DNA from: Narthecium ossifragum
Taxonomy: Eukaryota > Streptophyta > Magnoliopsida > Dioscoreales > Nartheciaceae
Length of the DNA: 64,000 nt
NCBI GenBank assembly: GCA_963920575.1
Contig: OY986967.1
Span: forward strand, 635,001-699,000
Reading direction: 5' to 3'
Shown: in pieces, positions 46,940-58,739 of the stretch
Layout of the letters: each line of letters opens with the position of its first letter
Numbering within the stretch: the first letter of the stretch is position 1
Position numbers and translations under genes: made by a program
Notes under the pieces: generated by a model
What the model saw: only the letters and a program-made list of their open reading frames with translations
Database searches by the model: none
Told to the model about the DNA's origin: nothing

Positions 46940-48180
46940 GAAAAAGGTAGGAAAACTGGGAAGTAACTACCAATATTTGTAGTTACTTCCCATAATTGTA
47001 GTTACTTTTTCATAATTTGTAGTTACTATCCCAGAAAAAAGGTAGGAAAACTGGGAAGTAACTACCAATATTTGTAGTTACTTCTCATAATTGTAGTTTC
47101 TTTTCTGAAATTTGTAGCTACTTTTCCATAAAAAACGTAGGAAAACTGAGAAGTAACTACCAATATTTGTAGTTACTTCCCGTAATTGTAGTTACTTTCC
47201 CATAATTTGTAGTTACTATCCAAAAAAAAAAGATAGGAAAACTGGGAAGTAACTACCAATATTTGTAGTTACTTCCCATAATTGTAGTTACTTTTCCATA
47301 ATTTGTAATTACTAACGCAGAAAAAAGGTAGGAAAACTGGGAAGTAACTACCAATATTTGTAGTTACTTCTCATAATTGTAGTTACTTTCCATAATTTGT
47401 AGTTACTATCGTAGAAAAAATGTAGGAAAACTGGGAAGTAACTACCAATATTTGTAGTTACTTCCCATAATTGTAGTTACTTTTCCATAATTTGTAGTTA
47501 CTATCGCAAAAAAAAGGTAGGAAAACTGGGAAGTAACTACCAATATTTGTAGTTACTTCCCGTAATTGTAGTTAATTTTTCATAATTTGTAATTACTAAC
47601 GCAGAAAAAAGGTAGGAAAACTGGGAAGTAACTACCAATATTTGTAGTTACTTTCCATAATTGTAGTTACTTTCCATAATTTGTAGTTACTATCGCAGAA
47701 AAAATGTAGGAAAATTGGAAAGTAACTACCAATATTTGTAGTTACTTCCCATAATTGTAGTTACTTTTCATAATTTGTAGTTACTATCGCAGAAAAAATC
47801 TAAGAAAACTGGAAAGTAACTATCAATATTTGTAGTTACTTCTCATAATTGTAGTTACTTTTCATAATTTGTAGTTACTATCGCAGAAAAAATCTAAGAA
47901 AACTGGAAAGTAACTATCAATATTTGTAGTTACTTCCCATAATTGTAGTTACTTTTCCATAATTTGTAGTTACTATCGCAAAAAAATGTAGGAAAACTGG
48001 GAAGTAACTACCAATATTTGTAGTTACTTCCCATAATTGTTGTTACTTTTCCATAATTTGTAGTTACTAACACAGAAAAAAGGTAGGAAAACTGGGAAGT
48101 AACTACCAATATTTGTAGTTACTTCCCATAAATTGGTGATTACTTTCCAATATTTGGTAATCACTTTCATTATTTTGTAG
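46940..48180. repeat. Tandem array, about 13 units of 94-96 bp, each with a hairpin
   Basis: The landmark GAAAACTGG recurs at 46951, 47046, 47141, 47237, 47332, 47426, 47521, 47616, 47710, 47804, 47898, 47992 and 48087, a period of 94-96 bases. Every unit contains GTAACTACCAATATTTGTAG followed by TTAC, a near-perfect palindrome, plus TAATTGTAGTTAC and TAATTTGTAGTTAC. Degenerate versions extend left to about 46690 and reappear at 48325-48480. It is non-coding. Unlike CRISPR arrays, the units are homogeneous with no variable spacers. Confidence 0.93.
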
Positions 48181-49126
48181 TCACATCCCAATATTTGGTA
48201 ATCACTTCACAATATTTAGTAATTACTTTTTTTAAAAAAATCCACAAAAATTTCTATATTCCATTAATTTTCCCTACTTTTATGCCATTTTCCCAATTTT
48301 TTCGCATATTTTTCTATTTCCAAAAATGTAGGAAAACTGAGAAGTAACTACCAATATTTGTAGTTACTTCCCATAATTGTAGTTACTTTTTCATAATTTG
48401 TAGTTACTAACGCAGAAAAAAGATAAGAAAACTGGGAAGTAACTACCAATATTTGTAGTTACTTCCCATAAATTGGTGATTACTTTCCAATATTTGGTAA
48501 TCACTTTCATTATTTTGTAGTCACATCCCAATATTTGGTAATCACTTCCCAATATTTAGTAATTACTTTTAAAAAAAATTCCGCAAAAATTTCTATATTC
48601 CATTAATTTTCCCTACTTTTATGCCATTTTCCCAATTTTTTCGCATATTTTCCTATTTCCCATTAAGTTTTTTTACTTTTCAGTAATTTCCTTTTTTAAC
48701 GTTAATGCCTGCTCCCAAAAAAAAATCCAAAATTTTTTTATATTTTATGGTATTTTTTTATACTTTTCTACCATTTTTCTCATTTTTTCCGACAATTTTC
48801 CTATTTTCTGGCATTTTCCATCTATTTTCCAGTATTTTCGTTTTTACTATTAATGCCCCATTAATGCATGCATCCAGCCATAAGTGGATGCATGCATGCC
48901 TTTCATGTATTGGGAATAGATGTATATATTCCCAACCACTCCAATTAATGGCAACCACCTAATTCAAAAGTTAACCATCCATCTCTCATTTAAAAAAATA
49001 CATAAAGGGTACTTTAGAGATAAAAAAAAGTACAACTGTCCAAAAAGGGACTAAATGGCTTAAAATCTTTCAAGGAGACTATACAGCAAATAAAGTCTCT
49101 AAAAGAGACTAAACACCAATTTTCCG

Positions 49127-49757
49127 TATTTATTTTATATACCCTAAGTTACACTTATAATATTTTATTTTATATTTTATTGGCTATGTTTTATGGTGGC
49201 AGTGAACAAAAAGCTATGACCAACCTTCGAACCCTGGACCACCTACGGGTCAACACAGTCGTCTAACCAAACAAACTACAGGGAGTTTGTTAAAATTTTA
49301 TATTAACAATAACTAAAAACTGTATCAGGGACACAGGTGAGTACTAGTACATCTATAAATATCATATTTATTTTTAAAACTTTGGTAACATTTTGTCTAT
49401 TAAGAGTTTTTCTCTATTTGGACACCTGTATTGATAATTATGCATAGTATATGTTTATATGTTAATAATTTGCATGTTAGTACTATTTTTTATTATTAAT
49501 TTTAGAATTTAGAGAGTTCATCACTCATTTATTTACTAGTACTCACCTGTGCCCCTTGGCAGTTTTGAGTTATTGTTAATATAAATTTTTTAACAAACTC
49601 CCTGTAATTTGTCTGGTTAGACGATTGTGTTGACCGGTAGGTGGTCCAGGGTTCGAAGGTTGGTCATAGCTTTTTGTTCACTGCCACCATAAAACAGAGC
49701 CAATAAAATATAAAATAAAATATTATAAGTCTAACTTAGGGTATATAAAATAAATAT
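49127..49757. repeat. 220-bp inverted repeat with 185-bp spacer
   Basis: 49127-49349 and 49534-49757 are reverse complements with only a few differences (shared words CAAACTCCCTGTA, GGTGGTCCAGGGTTCGAAGG, CTTTTTGTTCACTGCCACC). The sequence ACCTACGGGTCAACACAGTC is present in both arms in inverted form. It is nested within the right part of the large element. Confidence 0.9.
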
Positions 49758-50076
49758 AAATATAAGATAATATATAAGTCTTTACATATTGCATAAGATA
49801 ATATTAATAAAACTTAGGTTGATATGAATTAATGCAGATTTATATAAAGCAAACTTAGAGAATATATATAAAGAAACTTAGGGGATATGAATTAATGCAG
49901 GTTAACCGTTATTGCTCTTTATAAGGTTGATGATTCGTTTTCTTAATTGTTGTGATGGATGGGGACGAGATCAGATATTTTTAGTCATATTATATCGGTG
50001 AATTAGATCGGGAATGCATGACTACAACCTTCCCTAGCAACGTTGATGAGACGAGTTTAGGGAGAATTTTATATTA

Positions 50077-51474
50077 GGGTTAATATCATTTTGGTACCCT
50101 CTAGTTTCACGAATTATCAATTTGGTCCTCATTTTTTAAAACGTATCAAAACGGGGTCTATAGTTACCAAACTTTTCAATTTGGTCCAAGTATAGTAACG
50201 CCGTTTGCTGATTTAACATCAAACCGGCTAGTGACCGGTTTTACACGATTTTGACCAATTTTTGGTCAATTTTGACCGGATTTCTTGCCACATCAGCAAG
50301 TCAACAGCAAATCAATTTTGATAATTTAGACCTCCCCTCCCATCGCGGTGCTCTGCCTCCCGGCCCTCCACTCAGACCTCCTCTCCGCTCTCCTCCCGGT
50401 CCCACTCCCGAGCGGCCTCCCCTCCCCTCCCGGCGCTCTGCCTCCCGGCCCTCCACTCAGAGCTCCTCCTCTCCGGCTCCCTCGAGGGCCGAGACCTCCT
50501 CCTCTCCGGCTCTCCCCAAATCCTTCAGCTCGTAGTAGCTCCTCACAGCCGCCGTGTAGACGAAAACATCCGGACGAACACTCGCCCTTGAGACCTCATC
50601 GAACACGATGCAAACCAAGTCGAATCTTCTCGCCTTTGAAAGCCCATTCATCAAGTCGCTCGTCGTCCTCGTCTCAGTCCGGCATCCCAATTGCATAGTG
50701 AGCTTAAAGACAGCGAGGGCATCAAGAGGTCTGCGGCTTTGGATGTAGGCTTGGATTAAGAAGTCGAAGGCGACGGTCGAGGAGATGCCAAGGCAGGAGC
50801 GGGAGGCTAGGAGGGAGTTGAACGCGTCGGAGGGCTTGGTGGAGGGGAGGGAGGCGAGGGAGTGGAGGAGCGAGGAGGCTGGCCAGTGGAACCCAGAGCG
50901 GAGAAGGGCGTGCGATAAGATCGCGAACGAGAGCGGGGAGTGGTTGAAGCGCATGTGGAGGCCGAGGAAGTCGAAGAAGCGGAGGGCGAGGCGGGGAGCA
51001 TCTAGGGCGTCGTGGAGGAGGAGGCGCTCCACGTGGGCGGGGCGGAGGCGGGCGGAGACAAAGGGGGCGGCGAGGGAAAGGCGCCAGCTTTGCTTGGAGT
51101 GTAGGACGTCGCGGAGGATCTGGACGAAGCCATCGTCGCGCTCGCCGTCCGGAGAGGAGGATGAAGTTGACGGCGCTGATGAGTTGCGAGGGTTGCAGTA
51201 GAGGTTTCGGGAGAGGTGGAGGATTGGGTTTGGATTCGAGAGAGGGAGACGAGATGATGATGGCTTCGCCATTGGAGGAGGCTTAGAGAGGTCATTGGCC
51301 GTGCCAAGAAAGCCGGTCACTGGCCGGTTTGGCGTTAAATCGGCAAACGGCGTTACCATACTTGGCATCAAATTGAAATTTTGGTAACTACATACCTCGG
51401 TTTGATACGTTTTAAAATACGAGGACTAAATTGATAATTCTTGAAACTAGAGGGTACCAAAATGATATTAATCC
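50077..51474. mobile_element. Pack-MULE carrying a PPR gene fragment, 9-bp target duplication
   Basis: The termini are GGGTTAATATCATTTTGGTA and the inverted TACCAAAATGATATTAATCC. The inverted repeats extend about 200 bases (through AACGCCGTTTGC and the CGGTCACTGGCCGGTTT region). Identical 9-bp repeats TTTATATTA flank it at 50068-50076 and 51475-51483. Long inverted repeats plus a 9-bp duplication identify a Mutator-like element. No transposase is present. The GC-rich core is a captured host gene piece, making this a Pack-MULE. The 50335-50480 stretch also contains a local direct repeat (CTCTGCCTCCCGGCCCTCCA twice). Confidence 0.95.
50457..51371 (-). pseudogene. Chimeric ORF in the Pack-MULE: captured pentatricopeptide repeat (PPR) fragment, 304 aa
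   Basis: The open frame begins inside the right terminal repeat (MMPSMVTPFADLTPNRPVTG), so the first 35 residues are transposon-derived. A second Met at residue 34 (MAKPSSSRLPLSN) is the likely original gene start, with a transit-peptide-like N-terminus. It goes on with LRDVLHSKQSWRLSL and a PPR-like helical pattern: HSPLSFAILSHALLRSG, VAFDFLIQAYIQSRRPLDAL, DLMNGLSKARRFDLVCIVFD then EVSRASVRPDVFVYTAAV. PPR proteins bind organelle RNA. Only about 7 partial motifs are included. The frame leaves homology near GRAGEEEVSALEG and ends in element sequence, so it is a truncated capture. Whether it is expressed is unknown. Confidence 0.85.
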
Positions 51475-51683
51475 TTTATATTAATAGGACGGGGCTGGGC
51501 CGGATGGGGTAGTCCTAATTAAACAGGCCGGACCGGCCCAGCCTCCTGAAGGGGCCTGCCTGTAGGGGGCTGCTAATCGATGATACTTTTCGTAGACGAG
51601 CCGAGAGAAAAGAAGCCAGCTTGGTTAGGGTTCCGATCGCTTCCTCTCTCGCGTGGACTCTCCGATCTGTTCGATAGTTCCAA

Positions 51684-51965
51684 ATGGCGTTGAGGGCGTT
51701 CTACAATGAGATCAGGGGGATGAAGGTGCGGGATCTGCCGGCGTACCTGAAGCCGAGGCTCACCGTGGAGAACGTGAAGAAGAGCTGGGACCAGGCGGTG
51801 GATAACTATATCGAGAAGTACATCGAGACGAGCTCGGTCGAGCCCCTGTTCCATGTCTGCATCGGCGGCATGATCTTCTCCTACCTCGTCAACCTGCCCT
51901 TTGAGCGCGCCCACCTCGAGCACCTCGAGCACCAGAAGCAGATGGGCGCCGGTGGCCACCACTAG
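51684..51965 (+). CDS. Mitochondrial ATP synthase small membrane subunit (subunit f / ATP17-like), 93 aa
   Basis: A single-exon gene. The sequence [20 protein letters not shown], then a loop and [20 protein letters not shown], then one membrane span [20 protein letters not shown] and a His/Gln-rich tail fits the plant F1Fo-ATP synthase Fo-sector subunit f family (about 90 aa). It would sit in the inner mitochondrial membrane. The assignment is by recalled similarity, so the subunit name is moderately sure. The start is a good-context ATG (CCAAATGGCG) close to a pyrimidine-rich leader. The coding part is GC-rich against AT-rich flanks. It begins only 210 bases after the Pack-MULE, so the transposon lies in or near its promoter. 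Confidence 0.8.
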   Translation: MALRAFYNEIRGMKVRDLPAYLKPRLTVENVKKSWDQAVDNYIEKYIETSSVEPLFHVCIGGMIFSYLVNLPFERAHLEHLEHQKQMGAGGHH

Positions 51966-54900
51966 GTTCGATCGCTTGGATCTTATCGATTCGTGTTTTT
52001 TAAGTGGAATTCTGATCAAATTTTTGTGGAAGTTTTAGATCGTTTGCCACTTGTTTTGGGGATGTAGATTGGATTTGAACGCAATATGATAAACCTAGTC
52101 ATAGAATCGTATAGTAATATCATGTTAGGAAACGTTTGATCTTTGTGATTTCATATTGGTGATAGTTGTTGGGATTAAGGCATTGGTTGAGCACTTTAAT
52201 CAGGAGGAATTTTTTTTCTGTCATTTTGATATCCAAAGTATCATCTTTTGGTTCTGTAATGCTGCTTGATGAGATGTTCACTAGGGGCGAGGAAGTTGGT
52301 TGAAGATTATAGGTATTTGATGGTGTAGATAGTCAGTGTCTGGTTAAAAAGTACCCTGTTTTATTGCTTTGCATACCTTTTACTATATGGTAACTATTGA
52401 AATTTGGCTAGAATGAGAAACACATTCAGTCTCTCCGAATCCACAATAATGACTGAATGGATATGTATTGAGTTGGGATTTGAAGCTATAAAGCAGAATC
52501 AGTTGGACTTCGCTGTTTTTTCTAAATCTAATATGGATATCATGCTCATTATCTGATTGCATGAATTCTCTAGGGGGCTTATGTTCTTCCAAAATTCAAA
52601 TCAAATGACATCTCCTTACTTAGGCATATACATAGTTGAGAATTTGCTTTCAACTATTGAAGGGTGACAATTGTGAATATATTGACTCTCTCAGCTCACA
52701 AGCTGCGAGTTGAGGATGACTACATATGATTTGTTGTAGTATGCTGAGTTGTCTAAATTTCTACTTTCTTTGAATACTACCTTTGTACTCTTATCATTAA
52801 CAAGGCTTCATGAGAGAAATTATCTATGTGCGATCAATCATTCCTTCTTACTGTTTCAAACTTTGTTTATTGTCTTAACAAACATACAGCCACATATCTG
52901 ACAAAGTTAAGATGATCAGGAATTTTCTCCTGAAAGCGATATGATCTTTCTCTCTTGTTGAATAAGATGTGTTTTCACCTCACATAGAGTTGATTTTTTT
53001 AAGGGGCTTCTAATACTTGCTTATACTTGCTGAACTTCTTCACTTCATATCAAGTTAGTGATCTACATTGGTCATTGATAACACTGATGAAGCATGATAG
53101 TGTAGGAGGCCTGGATGAGTATCATCTTCCAATACCTGAGGCGTCACCGAAGAAAAAAAAGTAAAGTTGTCCAAAATTAGGACCATTGGTTGTTTAAATT
53201 GAATTAGGTACTCCTTGCAGCACTTTTATAGAGAAAAGACATCCAACCATGCCTTACTAAGGCAAGAAATTTTTGGAACAAACCATGTTAACTACCAAAA
53301 CCATATTCACACTAACCCTAACCTTCTTATCCAGCAGCGTCATGACGATGCAGATAAGCTGACATGTTCGGCTGTGCTTTTCATGTAATAAATGTCGTCT
53401 GTCGTCTCCCACGAAGAAGCAAGTTGAGTTGACCTGGTTCTGGTCCTTCTGGATAGGTTGAGCGTGCTGGTTGTTATCCTGAAGACTGAAGCTGCTGAAA
53501 TTATGTTGGCATTTCTCCTAAAGCCTGCTAAGTTGTTCATGGCGTGATGGCTGCTTACTGTTTCCAGAAATATATGCAATAGAAGATTCTCTGACTGATG
53601 AACTGTTAAATCTTTGTTTAGTATATTTCCTATCTATTGGACATGGATCTCACTTAAAATACTTTTTTTGGTTTCTTAGGCTGGTGACCTCATTGGTGCC
53701 TGACGATGATACCGTGGCACCATATGCTTGTTGGGTTGTTTTGTATTTGCTGCACATTGTGGTGGACAAAAAAAAGAGTTCTGTGGTATTGCATGAACTG
53801 CTGAAATAAGTGGACCTTTTTTTCTTTTGCAAACCTTTGAAATCTTAAGAGCGCTATTGCAACTGCGATAAACTTTCATGCAATGGCCATTGATATTTTG
53901 AGAATTCATGTATGAACTCTGCTTTTATCAGCTAATGAACCTTAAAATCTCTGTACATGTTCGCAATTGTGGGATGCTGGAGGTCACCTTTCGATGCTTG
54001 TCTGAATTTTTGTGATGTTCATGTCTACTTTGTTCACAGTGGTATGAATGATGCCAAACAAATGCTAGCTGCTGTAAATCCAAATGCGGTTTTCAGAGAG
54101 GAAAATTTGGTAAATCTGTTCTTGTATACTTCATCTAAAAGCAGGATGTGTGTGCCTGATATAAAAGAATGAAGCTCAATAATTATCAGGAGGTCCATTT
54201 GGACAATGATATGCAATGTTTTGGTGTGTACAAAATGGTGGATGATGTGTATGAATCTTAATCAACCGTGAATCGAAGACGTCTTGAGTATTCAGTTTTC
54301 ATACCAACATGAGGCTTTTTTTATCCTCAAATTTCTTCAGTTATCTGAGAAGTCTGTTTTCATACCAACAGACTCGTCATCAGAGGGTATACTATATGGG
54401 AAGGTATATGTGGCTTTGATTGATGGAGAATGCATGCGACTTCATCATTTATTTTACTGTTACAGGATATTTGGTGGTGAATGGGATAGTTCCGTAGCGT
54501 GATGTTCTTGACTATAACCCGTGAGGAGAACGAGAGGACAAATTGGGTTGCTCGTCAAATTAGAGCTTTTGCTAGCACTTTTCTTGTGAATAACCAGGAG
54601 TCGGGTGTGACTCCTATGGTTGTTAGTTCTCTGTAGAAGGTTGTCTAGTTGATTGTATCATCTTTCGGCTTATCTTTTAAAAAAAATAATAACAATTGCT
54701 GATCATATCGGCTTTAGTCATCGAAACGCATCATGAAATTTTCATGCTCAACGCCGTGATTTTGTTGGCCAAGAAACAGGTTCGACATTATTATTCAGCC
54801 AAATCCATAATGCTTAAACTAGTTGGCCTATAAACTCAGATTCATAATAAAGAAGTGCAACACTAGGTTTAACAAAATGCTAAACCAGAACAGTTATACG

Positions 54901-55267
54901 TACAACTAAAACTAAAAAAGAAAAAAATCCAACAAAGAAGATAAAAAAAAGAGAGTACAATATAGCCGGCTCCTGACCTCGTCAATGATGGTTACCGAGA
55001 TCATTACATCCGTTATTCTTAGCCACTTGTGTTCAATGATTGAAGTTTGTTTGTTAAACCCGATGCGGTCAATAGCTCAAAACCCAACCATACTTCACCT
55101 GATCCATTTACATATTGCTTGACAGAACTTCCAACAACTAAACAAAGGCTACTCAAATCCAAAGGCAATTTTAAATGCACTAGAGTTTTTGATAAGGACA
55201 TCCTAATTCTAAATATAGCCCGCTGAATTTTGAAGATACTGTCTTTTTATTACGAGCGGTGATTGAT
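51966..55267. other. Long non-coding stretch downstream of the ATP synthase gene
   Basis: The first part is the 3' UTR. The remainder is AT-rich with many short frames (for example 53957-54172, containing HSGMNDAKQMLAAVNPNAVF) but no recognisable domain or splice pattern. It might include an unrecognised transcript. I see no transposon ends here. Confidence 0.35.
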
Positions 55268-55503
55268 GCACACGTCAGCTTGGCATGTGCATCTTACATT
55301 ATATGAATCGATAGCTGTGCTACCGATTCATATACATGTCTATCGGTAGTGGGATACCGATAGACATGTATAACCTATCGGTACCCCACTACCGATAGTT
55401 TCATTGTCGATTCATATACATGCCTATCGGTATCCCACTACCGATACATACCTATCGGTAGCCTACCGATAGTGTGAAATGCACATGCCACGTGGGCATG
55501 TGC
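55268..55503. mobile_element. MITE of the 'ACTACCGAT' family (copy 3), with 30-bp inverted ends
   Basis: The left end GCACACGTCAGCTTGGCATG and the right end reading inverted GCACATGCCCACGTGGCATG bracket at least eight copies of CTATCGGTA or TACCGATAG. It is non-coding and nearly palindromic throughout. Confidence 0.7.
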
Positions 55504-55890
55504 ACAAATCATTTTTCTTTTATTACATACACCATAGTCTTTTTTTATAATATTCCTAATTTAAACTCAGTGTCCTCTACCTCCCGACCTGGTCAGCGAT
55601 CGACGACCTAAGGGTATGCGTTCGCGTCTCCGCAGCTCTCCGCACGTCAACCTGTTCAAACCCCGATGCCCTAACCCTCCCTAACCCTCTTTCTCTTGGT
55701 GGATACTATGGATACGAGCTATAATTGTTCGGTCATGATTAGCTAATTCGAGTTATATTGAGCGGTGGATCGGATAATTGTTCGGTCCTGATTGGCCGAT
55801 TCGAGTTATATTAAGCGGTAGATCATGTCCGAACAGGATTGGTGTATGCGTTTAACTCACTTATTTTGTTCGGTCATGAAAAAATACAGC

Positions 55891-56165
55891 CTTTATTGTT
55901 CATGATCAATCCATACATCCTCCTCTATTCACTCACGGTCGATCCATGTATCGACCGTCGCTTCAGCAGTTGAGCTCAAAATGTAGCCTTCATTGTTCAC
56001 GGTCGATCCATGTATCCTCCTCTATTCACTCACGGTCGATCCATTCATTGATCATCGCTTCAGCCGTCTAGCTCAAAATGCAGCCTTCATTGTTCACGAT
56101 CGATCCATGCATCCTCATTTATTCACTCACGGCTGATCTATTTATCAATCGTCGCATCGACCGTA
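55891..56165. repeat. 97-bp tandem triplication
   Basis: Three successive copies start GCCT(T/C)(A/C)ATTGTTCA near 55891, 55987 and 56083. Each contains CTATTCACTCACGGTCGATC and CGTCGCTTCAGC-like phrases. It is non-coding. Words such as GTTCGGTCATGATTAGC and CGAGTTATATTGAGCGG are repeated just upstream (55730-55830). Confidence 0.8.
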
Positions 56166-56169
56166 CACC

Positions 56170-58670
56170 ATGTGCATTCCAAAATCCACTTCGTTCTTTC
56201 CTATACTGTTAGTTCTACCGTCCATATTGCATTTGTTCGGTTATATTTGACTGAACAATCATTTCATTTGGTCAAGAGTGACTACTAAACACAATGATGG
56301 CATTTCCAACACCACTATCGGTAGTAAAAGCATATGCATGGAACATGAACAAAGTACAATAGTGAGAATTTAATTAAGAAAAGAAATAAATATTTGGTTT
56401 TCAAGAACCGAACACAATCAATATGATCGACTTAAAAAAGAATATGTTCGGCCTATGAAAACCGTTCAAAAAGAGTATATTCGGTTGCTTACAACTAAAT
56501 GCAATCAAACATACCTGTACGGTTTCCTACGGTCGAGTCGAGTGTGTATCTAAACATAGCGATAAGGGTTGTGATCGCCTTCTTCACCGACATCATCTTC
56601 GTCTTCGTCATCAGATTAAGAGAGCGGTGGACGAGCTGTGACAAATAATGTGCTGGAAGCATGTATATAGATGTTTGAGAAGATGATGGTGGAGGTGGGT
56701 GTACCTAGACTTCTCATCGATGGGGCAATTTAATCAAATACTCTGGATGATATATTGGCCATTAATTAAAAAAAAATTAGTGGGCGTACGGTGTATTTAG
56801 AATGGGCCAAATCCAAATCAAAACGTTTCATTGCTCCGTATCGGACCGAAATCCACATCAAAATCTTGAACCTTTGCTCTATTCAGATCCCGTATTCTTT
56901 TCCAAGCATCAATTTGTCATATAATTTTTCACAAAATCCCTCTTTGACTAAAAATCCTGCAAGAACTCACCTATAATTTATCTATAAAAGGATGCAAACA
57001 AACCTCTAATCTGGCCTTTTTAAAGCAGATGAAGTAATCTTAATACTGTGATTAAGAAGTCTATGTAGTTCTTGCTAACCAAATAGAAGAGAGGGTTTAA
57101 AATTATAGAGAGGAGCAGACCGTTGTTGGCTACGGCTCTCAAGAATCCCCAAAGCCATAAGCCATTTAGCCACCCCTTCTTGAATTCGACGCTGGTTAAG
57201 TTTGCATCAAACCCGTTTCGATAGATAAAAACGAAGATTAAAACATAGGCCTTTGGCACCTCCGAATGCCTTGAGTTGGTTGTTCTCAGGTATTTCCAAC
57301 TCCTCTTCTCTTGTAATTTTTATATGTTATTGTTGGAATTATTCATCTCGTTAGATACATTCTTTTTGTTAGCATAGAAAGATTCCATCTTTTTGTGAGG
57401 TACCATAGTGTTGGAATTCTTGCAGATTGGATTCTTGGCAAGAAGGGAGAATTCGCATCTTGGTTTTGGCTGGAGTTTTTTGCCGTCTTGTTGGAGTTCA
57501 TTGCGTTATTGACTAGAGATTGGATTGTTTAGGATCGGCTAACTTTTCAAGATTCGTTGCTTGATAACTTAAAGATTTGTCCTTCGAAGAAAGAAGTTAG
57601 ATTGATAGTTCTTTCCTGGGTTCTCTTTGGACTTGGTGATTACTTCAGTATTGTCATAGGTTTTATGAAGAAACCCTATCTTTCTTTGGACTGTAATGTG
57701 CAGTACGAGTAGTGCATTCCGGTTCCCCTAATACTTTTTGCTCGTTTTGTAATGAGAAACTAGGTAATTATACGAGTCATTGTTAGAAGAAACCTTTTCA
57801 ATTTGGATGATGATTCTCTGTGGATTGGCATCCACTTTGGGGAAGCAGTTTATCTGGTAGCATTACGAGATTGGCTTGGTGCTTTCTTGTTCCATTTGTG
57901 AATACCCAGACAAGGCTTAGTTTTCGTTTGTTTAAAGGGATATGAAAAGTCAAGAAAGTGGAAATAAAATGAGACGCGCTGATCTGTTTAGAGGGAGAAA
58001 AAACTTGTGTTACTTATGTGGTGTTCTTGATAACTGCTGCAACAATAGATAATTGCCTTATAACTTGTTCTTCCTGTAATTTGCCTCTTATACTTCTTCT
58101 ATGCACTTTTGGATTTCTCATTTCTTTCAGGGCCTATTCATTGTTCCCTTGATAGAGCATAATGGGCTTGGTGGAGCAACCTTTTTTTTTTTTTTTTTTT
58201 CTGTTTGGTCTGTTTCCCGAAAACTTGACATGTTGCGGAGGCATTGCACAATATGGAAACGCTGAACTCAGGATTTGTACAATGAAGACATTCTGCAAAA
58301 TGGCACAGTATTCCAAACAAAGGCTAATATTTTAAAATGCAGAAAAAGTTTTCTCAAGAAGCTGGACACTGGGATGAGCTATTATGCTTCAATGCACAAT
58401 AGAATTTAAAAGGTATGAAGAAAGGGAGCTAGGGAGGAAGGAATGGTTTGGACACAAAGGGCATTGAGAGGATCAACTAGATCATTTACATGACAACTAT
58501 ACGTCACATGTGGTCTCCTCTCACTATAGCTTACTGATAGTTTATTGCCTCGTCATTGCTCCTTATTTTGTCACTTTCTAAGCGTTCATTGTAATCAATA
58601 TGGATTTGATTACCAAATACTTAGAAAACTTACTCAAGCAATTAAATATTTTTTTTCTGTTCTATTGTAC
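56170..58670. other. Upstream region of the PHD/homeodomain gene
   Basis: Probably contains the promoter and non-coding leader exon(s) of the gene starting at 58740, but I cannot place the transcription start. A T-run lies at 58182-58200. The open frame at 57259-57020 (minus) is hydrophobic and unassigned. Confidence 0.35.
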
Positions 58671-58739
58671 ATTTCAGGTTTTAAAGGGATGCCTCAAATG
58701 TTTGTGGATGTCAGCAAATGATGTTCTGGGTAAAATTTA

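Larger units (their letters stand above)
46238..49929. mobile_element. Large TIR-bounded element with hairpin satellite, assembly gap inside
   Basis: An 80-bp near-perfect inverted repeat forms the ends: 46238-46317 (CAACCTTATAAGGAGCAATA onward) and 49850-49929. The left copy runs into a 200-base gap. Inside are an NLR-like scrap, a 95-bp tandem array, a duplicated 350-bp T-rich block (about 48128-48300 and 48476-48665), and an inner 220-bp inverted repeat (49127-49349 and 49534-49757). No transposase is readable. No clear target duplication was found. The gap may hide coding sequence. It is an unclassified non-autonomous element. Confidence 0.75.

Noticed and set aside
46940..48180. CRISPR-like repeat array
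   Set aside because: The units are contiguous and homogeneous over the whole 95 bases, without unique spacers, and the DNA is plant nuclear. It is a satellite.
53957..54172. 71-codon frame downstream of the ATP synthase subunit gene
   Set aside because: Partly protein-like composition, but no domain and no flanking exons. Left unassigned.
57020..57259. Hydrophobic 79-codon frame on the minus strand
   Set aside because: No similar protein known to me, no splice context, and it lies in the presumed upstream region of a plus-strand gene.
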